Shown here in pieces: positions 1 through 13,327 of a stretch of DNA of 64,000 nt. Numbering within the stretch: the stretch's first letter is position 1; every line of letters begins with the position of its first letter. The notes under the pieces were generated by a model. The model saw nothing but the letters and a program-made list of their open reading frames with translations. It was not told the origin of the DNA and did not search any database. A program made the translations under genes and the position numbers. Source of the stretch: Parasponia andersonii (lineage: Eukaryota; Streptophyta; Magnoliopsida; Rosales; Cannabaceae); the NCBI GenBank assembly GCA_002914805.1, contig JXTB01000017.1:1844696-1908695 (forward strand). The letters are read 5' to 3'.

Positions 1-1843
1 GTTATAAAGCTCAAAGGAAGCCTCACTAAAACATTACCTAAAGTTTTCTTTTTTAATAATAAGGACCATGGGAAATTATTTACATATTGTGATTTTCTAA
101 TGAAAAGAAGATATGCTTTTAAATATATTGAAGATATGTTCGAGAATTTTTGAAAAGCCTTGAAATTTGAGAAAAACTTCTATTATGCTTATCTATGATT
201 TAAAACAAATTATCATGTTTTAAGCGCTTGATAGTTTGATCAGTAAACTATATCAAATATATATATATATATATATCTATTCTTCTTGTCCTACTTACTT
301 AGCATAATAAGTGGAATTGGTGTGTTAAACACGAAATTGATTGACTGATGATGACAAGAATCGATCTTGTTGATGTATTCCCTTTTGACGTTAATTAGTG
401 AGTATTACCTATGGTACTTTACTTGTACTAACTTTTGGAGATTATTGGAGACTCTTGTTATAATCTATTGTGAATTAGAGTCAACATTGAGTTCGTTAGT
501 ACTGGGTTCTGTTTGTAACTCATTACTTGATTTGAGTTGGATCCAAGCATCATTATGGTGGTATAATTGATGGCATAGGGATCAGATCACTCATGAGTCT
601 ATGCAGAGAGTAATTTAACTCTTGCTACTATATTTTAAAACAAATTAATATTTAAAGTTCAAGTTTGGTTTACCTATGGCCAAGGTAAGACTTTATTGTG
701 AACTAGTATAGTATTCCTATATGCCCCTAATTTTGTGTCATATGTTTTCAAAAATAATTCTGAAATTGATCACGATTTTTAAAATGAAATGAGGTTAGAT
801 AGAAGACAGGCGTCGCCGTAGAGATGACCTAGTCTATTGGAACCTTGTTCCTAGGGCATTGTAGTATTGTCACTGGTTGTATTTGCATATTTGGTATTTA
901 GTCATTTCTATATGACTATTCCTTGTACCAAAGAATTAGAAAGTCTTTGGAGGTGACTGATGAATTGGGATTGTTATTATAATTCTATGTTAGACAAAGA
1001 GACTTGGAAAGTCTCTGGGTTTAATTGTGGTATGAGTTAATACCCTGTGATATTACCTTGGATAAAAGACTTGAGAAGTCTTTGGATAATATTTGTTATA
1101 TAAATACGTTTATTTTATAGGCTTTCAACTATTGTGGTTCTATTGGCATTTGTTGTGCTAAGTGCTTCTTTGTTGGAGATTTCCAGTCATAGTGATTCTG
1201 GTCTTGTCCTTGACTAAAAATGTCTTACGTATATGATTATTACTCGCTCATTATGAGAAACGGTAAATGAATTATGTCATTGTACTCTTGTTGTCGTTTT
1301 TGACCTCTGAACTTGTCTATCTTATATGTGATGTAACACAAGTATAATTGTCTTCTACTTGAGACCTTATTGAGTAATATCCTGTATTGATAAGGAATCT
1401 TGTTAGAGTCTTTGGACCCAGTGATTGATTAGGACTAAGTTTAGATGTAGACAAATGAAATGGTCCTAGTGTATTATTAATCTGGTTAATCTTGGGACGG
1501 TTTTGTACATACCTGGTATTTGATCTACTATATTGTATTGGTGCCTAACAATCACTATCTTGATTATAGAAGTCCGATGTTTTGACTTCTAGTACTAATT
1601 AACACTACTGCTTCTACAAATGAATACTGATTTGGAGTCGACGATTCCTAACTCTTGTGTCAAGGCCTTATTCTTATTGATGAGTCATATTGCGATCCCA
1701 TGTCTTTTGTGAATGTCCTTACCACATATCTTGTGCGACGTTGGTGTGTGGTTCACTCTCTTTTGACTATTATCCCTCGTTGTTTTATTAGTTCCTCTGT
1801 TGTTTTTGAATTTCGGGATGAAATCCATTTAAGGGCGGAATGA
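1..1843 (+). other. Non-coding stretch, probably internal region of an LTR element
   Basis: No convincing protein is visible in any frame; the short open frames have no recognisable motif. The last 30 bases before 1844 read like the segment that precedes the 3' LTR of Ty3/gypsy elements (a phrase close to TTTCGGGATGAAAT, then a purine-rich stretch). I therefore infer that this is the decayed or non-autonomous internal end of the element whose LTR starts at 1844. An AT microsatellite lies near 257-276. The phrase AGTCTTTGGA recurs loosely around 945, 1070 and 1405, without a clear repeat unit. Confidence 0.35.
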
Positions 1844-3630
1844 TGTAAAACCCCTTAAATTTTGGAAGGGTATTTTAGTCTTTGGAAAAAAAAATATATA
1901 TATATAAATTTAATTAAAAATTCAAATTTTGGGTTAATTTGAAAGAAATTTTGATAGAGGGACTAATTTGCAAAAATGAAGGACTAATTTGAAATAAAAT
2001 TTTAAAATTAAGGACTTATGTGCAATTTTTTAATTAAAAAATTGCACTGCCCATTTAAGAGAAGACATGTGGCCTACTCATTCTCCCTTAGCTTTTTCTC
2101 TCTCCTCTCCCTCGACGTTTTCTCTCTCTCTCTCTCTCTCTCTTCGAAGAACTGGCCGCCACTCCTGCAGCTCTGACAGGTCACCTCTGGTCGACGGCAG
2201 TCAATGCCACTAAGCCAGAATGATGGGATACCACGACACGAGCCACCTTCCGAGTTGTCACGACCACCGGAGCTCTAGAACATCGCCGGAAAAGAGAAAG
2301 TCCTGCGGAAGAAAATGGCCGCCGGTGAAGATTTCGGCATCCAATCACCGTGTAACCGGTCCTATTCAACTCGTCTCGTCACGATCTTCAACATGGTATA
2401 TATATCTTGACTCAATATTCTCCGAATTGAATTTTGCCATTTTTGTTAATTTTGGGCTATTTTTGTTTTATACTTAAATTTTTCAATTTGACCGTCGGAT
2501 CGTAAAATGAACCTCATATTTGTGATGTACTCATAAAAACAAAAATTTTGATATATATATATATATATTGTCTATATTTGGTGACGGACAAGACAATCTA
2601 AGTCTAACGGCTTAGACCGTTTCGTTTTCATGTCGTGGGCCCGGGTTCGGCCCTAGCCCGAATCAATTGAACTATATATCTAACCTAGTACTTTTGAGTT
2701 CACTGAATTCAGTGGTAAAATCTATTTAACGATCTGAAACTCTGATGGAAAATCGAGTTTTCAAACCTACCAATCAAAGGTTCTAAAATGATGTCCGACC
2801 TTCCATACGATACCCAAATGACGTCAAACTTTCTCCATAGCTCCGTAGCACTATTTGAATACTCAATTGAGGTAGGGGATTCAATTTCCGTGTTTTCTAT
2901 TATTTTCATTAAAATTAGAATTTATTTTGAAAAATGAAATTTCGTAATTTTATTAAATTAAACTATTTAAATAGTTATTTTAATGAACTATGAATTTGTT
3001 AAACATTGTAGACTATTCTAAATATTTTTAAATATGATTTTATACATGTTTTTATACCTGGAATTTGGTAAAATCATAGAAATTGTACTTTTAGATTTTA
3101 AAGTACAAAATAGATTTTGATTAAAAATCAGAGCATGTCTAGAATGTTAAACTACTACATAGTTATTTGAGACTATATATATATTGTACATTTCATATGA
3201 TCATGCATGAGAGTCGTCTAAGGCCTCACGGTGTTGTAGTAGGCGGACTAGTACACCCGCCTTCGGTAAGAACTCGTAAACCTGTGCGGGGTTTATTTTC
3301 TGACTATCTCCATTCGGTAGGCGTAGGCATTCGGTGCCCCTCCGGTTCGGTAGGATTTGACACATGGGTGTCCCTCTGGTTTTCAGAAATAGATGTCAGA
3401 CAGAGAGCACTCAATACATATAGTATAACTTGCTCTAGTTGTGATGTGAGGATGAGAACTCATGTAATGTGTTGATTTATGTGATGTGCATTATGGTTAT
3501 TTTAATTGAGACTTTTATATATTTTGACTTGGATATGTGGTTTTGGTTTGAGTATGATTTTCTAGTAAAACTTTTCTATATATGTTTCGAATGCTCCATA
3601 TTTATTAAACTACTTTCGAGAACTACTAAC
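1844..3630 (+). mobile_element. Ty3/gypsy LTR (Tekay/Del-like), 3' end uncertain
   Basis: The segment begins TGTAAAACCCC straight after the gypsy-style pre-LTR sequence. A stretch near 2700-2900 (CAAACCTACC..., ...AAACTTTCTCCATAGC) is clearly related to the minus-strand LTR at 23241-25608 (compare 24600-24700), so the two are related LTR families. A CT microsatellite lies at about 2119-2143, followed by a GC-rich stretch, as in the other LTR. I could not find a convincing 3' terminus. Similarity to typical LTR tails fades near 3630, where a palindromic element begins. Broken fossil; its age cannot be estimated because no partner LTR is in view. Confidence 0.6.
2119..2143. repeat. (CT)n microsatellite
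   Basis: About twelve CT dinucleotides lie inside the LTR that starts at 1844, just upstream of its GC-rich portion. Confidence 0.9.
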
Positions 3631-3632
3631 CA

Positions 3633-3806
3633 TAATTTTTAGAAAAATATTATTTTTAAAATAGTTATTAGTTACCAGTATCTGAATACTGATTATCGGC
3701 ACCAATTGCCAGTTATAAATATCGTTGGTTACTAGTTACCAATTTCTAAAAACTAATTACTAGTTACTATTTTTAAAAAAGATAATTTTTCTAATAAAAA
3801 GGGTAC
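3633..3806. mobile_element. MITE-like palindromic element
   Basis: The left end (TTTTTAGAAAAATATTATTT, continuing into TTAGTTACCAG) matches the reverse complement of the right end (near 3755-3805) over about 45-50 bases with small indels. The centre carries short repeats of the ...TTACTAGTTACC... type. This fits a small non-autonomous DNA transposon of about 170 bp. A clean target-site duplication is not visible, so the superfamily is left open. It could also be a hairpin belonging to the adjacent LTR. Confidence 0.4.
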
Positions 3807-5362
3807 TAGGGCAAGAAAAAACACATACCCCGTATTTTTCAAAATATTTTCTAAAATTGCCATAAAAGTTTCGATTTCCCTTTAGTTAAAAAGTACCATG
3901 AGCTTTTCGGTTGAGAACTGTTCAAGGCCTTCTTTATTGTTATCGAGGTCCCTCCAAGATTAGGATATATAGAAAATGAATAATGCTAGAGACATACAAA
4001 CTACACACGGGTTATGTTATATGTATTTTATTCACTTAATTAGGTAAATTCAAAAGCCTTTCAAAAAAAAGATTCAAAAGAATAATATGCTCGTCTGTAT
4101 TTTCCTGTTCTTGCTAATCTGTAAATCACTACAGCCAGTATTACAAATTTTGGTATAGCGTTTTATATCCTAATGAAGTAGTACAGAATTAATTTAGTGA
4201 AGAATATAAAAAATTCGTGTATTATTTGGTGTAAGAGAACATAATTAAGAGAATATAATTATCAGGCTGCAATAGCTAAGGAAAAACAAAAAATTATTGA
4301 TTAAGATGGCAAGCTCATTGACGGTGCTATAGTCTTATGCAAAATGGAATTTCCAAGAGTCAAATTATCTTCTTGTTTTTTTTGCTATAAAATACATTTC
4401 ATTTTACATATTACATCTTATAGGTTCCATAGTACAGGACCTACGTAAATCCCACCCAACACAAGGTTGTGATCAATTGATCAGCGTAAAGCTTAAAACA
4501 AATATATGCAGCATACCAACTCCTACTCTATACAAACATACACACAACAATTGCTCGCTTGGTGAAAAAACGAAGATAGCTATATACGTCGCATTTAAAA
4601 ATAAAATAAAATAAAATTAGGATGAAACCCAACAAAGCCAATGGGCATTCGATAAATCTCTTCAGTGCAATGCCCAGTAGATATGGCTACTTGCTCCACA
4701 CAAGAGCATTAAAGTCCTTTTCCGCAAGAGCATGTTAGTTCTTTTTGAACCCCAGTATATATTTTCTTCCTTAATCCTAATTTGTGCCACGACCCATGAG
4801 AAGTGCTGGTGGCCTACCTCTTGACTTTACCCGGATACGTGCATAAATTTGGTCCATGGAATTATATTTATTGTCTTCTTATAATGATTAACCGTATAGA
4901 TTATTTTTCAATATCCTCCATTACTACATTGTAAACCCACTAATTTGAAATAATTATGAGCATAAGGAGATATGGACAGTTTGTAAATCCCTATTCTTTA
5001 AAAATGAAGTTATTCAAGTTCTTTTTGACAAAGAAGTCCTGCTTCGACGACGTGACGAGACAAGATTCTACTTATATCGACCCTCCCAAAGTGCGCCTCC
5101 CATGAATTTATTGGTCATACAATGCTTACTCAATACGTAAAGATTCAAATTAATTTCAATCCCGTTGCGGTTCTCAATCATTTCAGGCTGAACCATCTAG
5201 AACGTGGGAGTAAGTTGGCATAAAAAATAGAGTAACAATGCAGTGTCAAATCTATGAACATAATTTAGCAAAACAAAGAAAAAAGAAAAAGAAAAAAAAT
5301 CCTCTAATGCACTGCCATTTCTTGTGTTGAATCTGACTTATTTTATATTTGGTGTCAAATTT
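3807..5362. other. Intergenic AT-rich sequence, nothing recognised
   Basis: No plausible gene was seen on either strand. There is an AAAAT-type simple repeat near 4593-4618 and an A-rich run near 5270-5300. The stretch ends at the CACTA terminus at 5363. Confidence 0.5.
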
Positions 5363-5760
5363 CACTACAAGAAAACATGAATAGAGTAGCAACACTTGTC
5401 ATTGCATTAAAACCTAGTGTCGCCACATTAGATCTAAAGCTGATCTAAAACGGCAACAATGTCCCTGCTTTAGAATCGCCACTAAACTTAGTGTCGCCAC
5501 TTTGGATCTAAAGTGGCGATAATGTTCCCACTTTAGAGTTACCGCTAAAGATTCGTTGCTATAAATATTTAAAGCGGCGACACGCGTGGTCTCCATATTA
5601 GATAATTTATAGCAGTAATAGTTATTCCCACTAAAAAGTCGATAGAAATGCCATCTGGTTAACACATAGTAATGAAAATTTCGAAATTGTCGCCGTTCTA
5701 TATTTATTTTAAGCGGTGACAAAGGGCTAATTTTTTTAAAGTACATAATTAATTAAATTA
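5363..5760. repeat. CACTA terminus with subterminal inverted repeats
   Basis: After the CACTACAAGAAAAC terminus, a motif like TAAAGTGGCGAC and its inverse (GTCGCCACTTTGGATC) recur about seven times in both orientations between about 5400 and 5720. In En/Spm elements such subterminal repeats bind the element's own DNA-binding protein. The open frame over 5414-5746 is a by-product of these repeats, not a gene. Confidence 0.75.
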
Positions 5761-6059
5761 GTAACCTAAAATGACAACAATTATTGCTGCTTTATATAAA
5801 ATTTTGTTTTTTTTTTTTAAAATTAATTATTTTGAGTATTTAATTATTCAATTAAAATAATTATTTTTATATATTTAATTATTAAATAATTCAAATTAAT
5901 TCAAATTTAAATAAATTAAAAATAAATTAAGGTAAAAAAAAATAAATTAATAATTAATAAAAAATAAATTAAATAATATTTTAAATGACATTAAAATTAA
6001 AAAGAGTTGTCAAAAACTAAAAATATATAAAGTTATCTCAAAGTAGAAAAGAGTCTACA

Positions 6060-7245
6060 AGCATAAGTCCTCATCCTTGGTTTCTTCATTGTCATCTTCT
6101 TGACGAATTAGTAGAGGATGGAGGAAATGAGGTGACAGTGGCAGGGGATAGGAGCAGGGGTAAACATGTTAACATCTCGTACTAGAGATGACAAAATCTT
6201 CTACATATATGGTATCTGTGCCGCCTGAGCCATTATTGATTATTGTTGTTGAGCGATCATCTCCTAAGTGGCTACCTTTCGTTGTTGGGCTGTCGTCATG
6301 TATTGCTGGCTCTCTTGTATGTATCATTGGACATCTTCAGGTACTAGCGGTGGAAAATCTGGTGGGGCACATCTAGTACTGGAAGCAAATTTACTCAACT
6401 TACGTCCAATATCTCTCCTAAATCTGCGACGTGTATTGAGAACCTCATCCACAATATGAGCATTAGTGACAGAAGCGGATGAGCTCGAACTAGATTGGGA
6501 AGATGCTTGAGACTGAGTATTATGAATCTCAAACATCTTATTCTACAAAAAATATTAAAATTAGTATATAGAAAAAAAAATAGAGATTCCGTTTAAAAAA
6601 TTTAATTAATGACATACGTAATTGGCCTTAAAATATGCACTCGACCAACCTGTCCGCTCTGTGAAGTAGCAATCTCCAAAATTCTCAGCAACTGGTTAAA
6701 GCTCGCCAGTAGTAAGATTGCACTATAAAAATATTTAAAGGGGCATAATTTATTATTAAAATTTAATATTTTAAAAATAACAATTATTATAAGAAAAAGT
6801 ACAATTTTATTACTTTCTTATATCGTTTGTGAGTAATGGAAGTGGCTGCTAACTGATGTGCCCTATTTGTAGCATATCTTTCAGACATTTCTTATAGGAA
6901 AAAAAAATTAATTATAGTTTAATATTTTATTACTTAATAATAAATGAATAATTCATAACGACACACTAATCCTAAACTCTGGAGAGTTAAAATGATCGCA
7001 ACAATGCCCCTGTATTGCAGCATCCATCTCGTTAGGCACTTTACAACGTGCCATTACTAAGTCAAGAACATTTTTGTCACCCTCAATGAACCAGAATTGC
7101 TCACTGAGCTCGGTCTTCCAGTTGCTATATATATTTGTCGCAGTCCTAAGGATACCATCCCTGAAATTAGCCAAGTCGTCACTGCCATCGTCAAGATCTT
7201 TGTACTTAAAAAATTTTACAATTGCAAAAATTATTATTACATTAT
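6060..7245 (-). pseudogene. Plant transposase (Ptta/En/Spm)-like remnant of the CACTA element
   Basis: Minus-strand segments resemble the second ORF of plant CACTA elements. One around 6953-7210 contains a ...DDLANFRDGI... stretch and a ...HCCDHFNSPEFR segment. Another near 6830-6890 reads SERYATNRAHQ, similar to the Asn/Arg-rich '...S..N+.NR' block of the family. A third, at 6324-6536, is a Ser-rich C-terminal part. The segments are separated by AT-rich, intron-like DNA, and the gene cannot be followed continuously. A gypsy element inserted at 7251 cuts the upstream side, and CACTA-like sequence resumes at 9910. The family assignment rests on short motif resemblance, so confidence is moderate. 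Confidence 0.45.
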
Positions 7246-7250
7246 AATTG
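7246..7250. repeat. Target-site duplication AATTG (left copy)
   Basis: AATTG at 7246-7250 directly precedes the 5' LTR and is repeated at 9910-9914 directly after the 3' LTR. This is the 5-bp duplication expected for an LTR-retrotransposon insertion. Confidence 0.85.
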
Positions 7251-7577
7251 TGATGTAGCAGCCTACAACCATGACCCAAAGCTAAGGCCCAAAATTCCAA
7301 AACCCAATCTAATGAACATTCCATTAGTTGGTAGAATGCTTTTGTGTATTAGGTATTGTAGACTTATTTTTTTTTTGAAATGTGTTAGATTATTTAGCTT
7401 GTTTATTTGAAGTGTGTTAGGTGAACAATTTGTTTATTTGAAGTGTGTTAGATGAACAATTTGTTTATTTTAAGTATGTTTGGTTGGTAGGTGCTAGGTG
7501 TATGGTTATAAGTTTCTTAGAATTATTTTATTGGATGGTTTAGATTAATCCTAAACTTACATAAATTACCTTCAATA
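7251..7577 (+). repeat. 5' LTR of the 7.2-9.9 kb gypsy element
   Basis: This copy matches the 3' LTR at 9482-9909 nearly base for base from its first nucleotide. It carries an extra tandem copy of a unit of about 36 bp (GTGTTAG(G/A)TGAACAATTTG...) near 7410-7475. It passes directly into reverse transcriptase sequence near 7580. Confidence 0.8.
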
Positions 7578-8107
7578 AGATAGCCGAGCCATCAACAAGA
7601 TTACGATAGGATATCGATTTCCTATCCCACGATTGGATGACATGCTTGATAGATTGGGAGGATCAAAGCTCTTTTCCAAGATTGATTTGTGGAGTGGATA
7701 CCATCAGATTCGTATTCATCCTGGAGATGAATAGAAGACTGCATTCAAAACACATGAAGGACTATACAAATGGTTAGTTATGCCGTTCGGTCTATCCAAT
7801 GCCTTGAGTACTTTCATGAGGTTAATGAATCAGGTATTCCAACCCTTTATTGGAAGATTTGTTGTAGTTTATTTTGATGACATTTTAGTCTATAGTCAGA
7901 ATGAGAAAGAACATCTACAAAACATCTACAACACTTGACTGAAGTTTTTAATATACTTCGTAAGAATCAGTTGTATGTCAACCTGAAGAAATGTAGCTTC
8001 ATAACTGATAGCTTAGTCTTCTTGGGCTTTGTTGTAAGTTCTGACGGAATCAAAGTCGATCAAGATAAAGTAAAGGCTATCCGAGAATGGCCAATACCGA
8101 AGACCAT

Positions 8108-8260
8108 NNNNNNNNNNNNNNNNNNNNNNNNNNNNNNNNNNNNNNNNNNNNNNNNNNNNNNNNNNNNNNNNNNNNNNNNNNNNNNNNNNNNNNNNNNNNN
8201 NNNNNNNNNNNNNNNNNNNNNNNNNNNNNNNNNNNNNNNNNNNNNNNNNNNNNNNNNNNN
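8108..8260. other. Assembly gap (153 N)
   Basis: A run of N lies between the reverse transcriptase and integrase parts of the gypsy element. Open frames that cross it are artefacts. Confidence 0.99.
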
Positions 8261-9481
8261 ACTTATACGCTGATGATGAAGATTTCAAGGAAGAATGGGA
8301 GAAATGCATTAATGGAGTTGCAAATAAACATTAAATACATGATGGTTTTCTATTCTTTGAAAATCGTTTATGTATTCCACGAGGATCTCTCAGAGAACAC
8401 ATCATTCAGGAATTACACACAGGAGGGTTAGGAGGATATATGGGACGAGACAAAACTGTTTCATTAGTGGAAGATTGATATTTTTGGCCACATCTTAAGT
8501 GTGATGTCGAGAAATTTGTCAAGCATTGTTATATATGCCAGACTACAAAGGGACAAGCTCAAAACACTGGCTTGTACATGCCACTTCCTATTCCTGATAC
8601 GCCTTGGGAAGATTTATCCATGGATTTCATCTTAGGACTACTGCGAACACAAAAAGGTTCGGATTCTATCTTTGTTGTGGTAGATCATTTTTCAAAAATG
8701 GTTCATTTTATTCCTTGCAAGAAAACTTCAGATGTTACCCATATTGCACAATTGTTCTTTCGAGAGATTTTTCGTCTGCATGGGTTACTAAGGACAATAG
8801 TCTCTGATCGCGATAGTAAATTCCTCAGTCATTTTTTGTGCACTTTGTGGAAAAGACTTGATACTATCTTGCAATTTAGTAGCACTTGTCATCCCCAAAC
8901 AGATGGGCAAACTGAAGTCACTAATCGCACACTGGGCAATATTTTACGGTGCTTAATTAAAGAAAACCCAAGACAATGGGAGAATGTTCTATCGTAAGCT
9001 GAGTTTACTTACAACAATGTGCCAAATCGTTCCAGTGGTAAATCTACATTTGAAATTGTTTATATTCGTCCTCCGTCGCATACTCTCGACTTGGTACCTT
9101 TACCAAAACTTCCAGAGATGAGCATTATTGCCGATCATTTGATTAATAAGGTGATCAATATCCATGAAGAAGTGAAAAGAAAGTTAGAAGAGTCCAGTGC
9201 AAAATACAAGGCTAATGCTAACAAGCACAGAAGATTCAAGACTTTCAAAGAAGGCAATTTTTTAATGGTTCATTTACGTAAATAAAGACTTCCAATAGGA
9301 GGATACAATAAACTTAAGCAGAAGAAAATTGGCCCTTTTGTATTATTCAAAAGATTAATGATAATGCATATGTCATTGATCTACCAGATAGCTATACAAT
9401 TTCTAAGACCTTCAATGTTCAAGACCTGTACGAGCACTAAGGGCCGGACTCGAGGATTAGTTTTTTCAAAAGGGGGAGAAC

Positions 9482-9909
9482 TGATGTAGTAGCCCACATC
9501 CATGACCCAAAGCTAAGGCCCAAAATTCCAAAACCCAATCTAATGAACATTCCATTGGTTGGTAGAATGCTTTTGTGTGTTAGGTATTATAGACTTATTT
9601 TTTTAGAAATGTGTTAGATTATTTAGCTTGTTTATTTGAAGTGTGTTAGGTGAACAATTTGTTTATTTTAAGTATGTTTGCTTGGTAGGTGATAGGTGTT
9701 TGATTATAAGTTTCTTAGAATTATTTTATTGGATGGTTTAGATTAATCCTAAAGTTGTATAAATTGCCTTCATTGGCAAGAGTTGTAATCATCTAATCTT
9801 CAATCAAAATCTTAGTTTTCTCTTCTAAATTCTCTTTGAGAATTTTATTTATTTCTTTTCCCGTTGTGAGAACGCAAGTTAGAGTGAAATCTAGCAACCT
9901 GCTACGTCA
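9482..9909 (+). repeat. 3' LTR of the 7.2-9.9 kb gypsy element (428 bp)
   Basis: It starts TGATGTAGTAGCCC, right after a purine-rich tract (AAAAGGGGGAGAAC) that would serve as polypurine tract. It ends ...TGCTACGTCA, followed by AATTG, the second copy of the target-site duplication. Confidence 0.85.
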
Positions 9910-11989
9910 AATTGTATGCAAAATTCATAACATTTAATAAATATGATATATTTTTTACCTTGACAGCTGGAATGATCTTCCCTTTTTGCTCAGCAAGAAC
10001 TGACTTCTAATTTTTATACTAAGGATCCACATTCTGTTGGACAAGGACGCCAATCAAATGGGGGAAGTATTTTTCTTCTGGCTATCTCAACCGAAAACTC
10101 TCTTTCTCTTTTACCCTAAAACTATCTCTTCTCATTCCGACTCAATTTTCTCTCTAGATCATTCAATTTTCTCCCAACTAGAGTTGATTTCATTGTTTTT
10201 TCTCTATCTCTCATTGTTCTTCACTTTCTATTGCCACCTAAATCAAATTTTTCGTCTTTGCAAACTCTAGAATTCGAATTTGGGAGTGTTTTTGTTAGTC
10301 CATATTTTATCATCATATTTCTTATCCAATGGCTCCTAGAAGGGAAAATCCAAGACGTAAAGGCAAGGAAATTCAACCAGAAGAGTCTAAACAATATACT
10401 AAGGCAAGGTTAGATATTTTTCTCTTAGAATCTCCTGCTATTATAGCTAGATACAAATAAATTTTCTTGAAGCAAAGCATTATTTGGGATAGAACCTTCA
10501 ACTTTAGAGACTTAGCCTATGTAAAATTTCCTAACTATATGGAGAATATAGGATAAACTGAATTCTACACCATTAGGGAGACGTGGTATCTTAGGTTGGA
10601 TAGAGATTTCTATACTAGTGCCAATATCTCTAGGGGTCAGTATGCTATTTATGGTTCCCTTAAGGGAATAAATTTTGAGGTCACTAAACAACTCCTAGCT
10701 GATATTTTGAATTTGCCTTTGAGTAGTTACAAGATTCATATAACCAATACTTGGCCTATGATTGAGGACTTTGACTCTTAATAAGCCCTACTCCAAGTCT
10801 ATTCTTCTTACAGTTTTCAGTCTAAGTCTCGTGTCACTGATCTTACTCTAGAGACTAGAATTCTATTCCCATTTGTGTCTCAAAACATAATTCCCAAAGG
10901 TGGTCATAAGGATGCACCTATATTCTGTGACCTTGGTTTTGTTGATTCCATTCTTGTTGGAAGAAAGTTGGACCTACTTTATTTCATTATTCATGAAATG
11001 GTTGATGTCATAGAGAATAGGAGATCCTCTTTTCTTTATAGCTTCCTCCTTACTTACATCTTCCAACACTTTAATATTCCACTATTTGATGAGGCCGAAC
11101 GTAAACCATGACCATTGATGTTGAGATCAACAACAAGACCTTCAGCCTCATAGGTTTCAGCTTCTTCAATAATGAATGGATGGCCAAAACTAAGCAAGGA
11201 CATGATCATAGAATGAGTGCTGAACAAGAAGCTGGCGGTAGTGGTGTTGGAGCTTCTGAAGGTGCTCCCGAGGACACTCATGCTGAAGAGGCTTCTGCAC
11301 AACAATTCGACTTCCCTGAAGCTTTCAACAGCCTCTCTAAACGTCTTAACACCATCCAACACCTACATGACACTGAGCTTGAGTATTTCTAGATTCTATC
11401 AATCGATTTCCATTCCATCCGGTAACATCTAGAACGTCAATTTCAAATCATTCAAGATCAGAAGGATGAGAAAATGAGGATGATGCAATCCTTCTTTGGC
11501 TATTTTCCTCCTCCCTGGATTGTGTTTTGGTCTTTTCTTTTGGTCTTTTCATGTATAAACTCTATGTTTGGATTCTATGTTTGTGTTTTGTTGACTTGAA
11601 CTCTTATTTATGAACTCTCTGTTTTTTATTGCATTACATTGGATATTTTATTTGCTTTATTCTTTCTTGTGAATTTTTTTTATGATATCAAAAGAGGGAG
11701 AAGAATATGTTTTGATTTAATTCCATTGGAATCAATTTGGTCATTTTATCTTTAATTTAAATTAATTGGTATCAACTTGTTTATTATGTCTTCTTAACAT
11801 AATTGGTATCGATAAGCAAACATCTTCAAAATATGCACCCTTTACAAATTTAAAGGGAGTTTTAATTCTTTTGATTAAGCATATCTTAAAGGGGAGTATT
11901 CAAGGTTTGGTAGGGGCACTTATTTTCATTTATTTCTTATTCCTTACTCCTTTTTAAATCAAATGTTTGTTATTATTAAAAAGGGAGAG

Positions 11990-13327
11990 ATTATCAAGTC
12001 ATGCACTATATCATCAATCTTACACTCATATTTTGAAGTTAACAAACATATGATTAAGAACTAATAATCTACTTGAGTGTGTAGCAAGTTAAATTGAAAG
12101 GATCACAAGACATTTGAAATGGATTATCAAAAAGAGCTTGAAGACAAGTTTAAGAAGACAAGACCTAGAGTAGCAAATGTTATATACTTAGTTCTTATAC
12201 TTAAATAATTGTTTACACATAATATGATCTTAATGACTCAAATTTTTCATAAAATTTGAAATTTCAAAAGCAATAATGTCAAACTTGTTTATCTCTAATT
12301 AAAATATGAAATTTATTTTGTACAAGCTTTTAAATTGATTTATGAATTTCTATAGTTCCCATATTATATAAAAAATTAATTTATCAAGTCACATTTTGAA
12401 AATAATTGAAAAAGATTTGAAATAAAAATCAAAAATTGCTCTCAAGTATTTTCAGTAGACCATATGTCATTTTTAGTCTACTAATTCTCTGTCCAATTTT
12501 TGACAGATTTTCAAGTTCGACTATTAGAATTATATGTTCAACGGTTAGTGTTTTCAGTCGACCAAAGTGCATTTTCGGTCTACGGAAAATGACAGATTAT
12601 CTGTCAAACGGTGTGAAACGACTAGTTTTCATTCAAGTCTATAAATAGAAGCTTTTTTAACACTTAAAAAAACTTTTGAACATTCCTACATTACTTTCAA
12701 CATACTTTCAAATTGTTCAAATCATTTTTTGTAAATCAAACTTTTAAATCTACTTTTCCACAAAAATTACTTGAGTCAAACTAGATTATATCTTGTGTTC
12801 TTATTTATTCTTTCTAGGCCTACGTTGTTTCAATTATCTTTGTTAGAGAGATTCTAGTTGAATGTATTAACAAAACAAATGCCAAATTGTATTTGTGAGG
12901 TAAGGTTGACACCAGATTCATAAATAACCCAGTTTAGGTAAAATTGGCACTGGACTCTAAACAATCTGAGTTAGGTGTGATAGAGCTGGATTCAAACCTA
13001 TTATAAAGATATGACTGTACCTAAGGAAAAATCACTCGTTGTGTAAAATGAATGGTTAAGCCTATTCTCTTTTTCTGATAGTGGAAAGCTCAAAGCAGGT
13101 TACCAAGAACTGGGGACATAAACAAACTATCATATTTGTTGAACCTCATAAAAATAGTATTTGTATTTCTCTATCCTTATCTCTTTAATTTATTTATCTT
13201 AAGCTTGTGCGTGCAATTAGCTATTTTTACTTATTATTACTTTCACTTGAATAATTTACTTACTTACCAAGAAAATTTTTAAAACCTAATTCACCCCCCT
13301 CTTGGATTAGCTAATCTTGGGTTAACA
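11990..13327 (+). repeat. LTR-like repeat, family TGTTAG...CTAACA, copy 1
   Basis: It is recognisably the same family as 40321-42036 (reverse complement). Shared stretches include ...CAATCTTACWCTC..., ...ACTTGAGTGTGTAG..., ...GATAGTGGAAAGCTCAAAG... and the terminal ...AATTCACCCCCCTCTTGG...TTAACA. A polypurine-like tract lies just upstream, as for a 3' LTR. Confidence 0.6.

Larger units (their letters stand above)
7251..9909 (+). mobile_element. Ty3/gypsy chromovirus-like fossil with both LTRs and TSD
   Basis: The ends are defined by LTRs starting TGATGTAG at 7251 and 9482 and by the 5-bp duplication AATTG. Inside, in plus orientation, are a reverse transcriptase segment (about 7580-8106, with a YFDDILV-type catalytic motif), an assembly gap, then integrase: zinc-binding part near 8400-8550 and core domain near 8600-9000 with the ...DRDSKF... 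and ...[10 protein letters not shown]... motifs. A C-terminal region follows and runs up to the 3' LTR. The integrase style is that of CRM/Reina-type chromoviruses. Gag and protease were not recognised, so the copy is internally incomplete. It looks broken, with several disruptions. About 6 of the first 115 LTR bases differ between the two LTRs by eye, suggesting a fairly young insertion of a few million years under usual plant rates. It sits inside the CACTA remnant. Confidence 0.85.

Noticed and set aside
780-1420. Recurring AGTCTTTGGA phrase, possible regulatory repeat
   Set aside because: Only a few loose copies at irregular spacing; not distinguishable from chance in this sequence.
2220-2477. 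Plus-strand ORF of 85 codons with Ser/Arg-rich start
   Set aside because: It is in the GC-rich leader part of an LTR, with no start context or motif supporting a gene.
5414-5746. Minus-strand ORF of 110 codons
   Set aside because: It falls in the CACTA subterminal repeats and has repetitive composition without any family resemblance.
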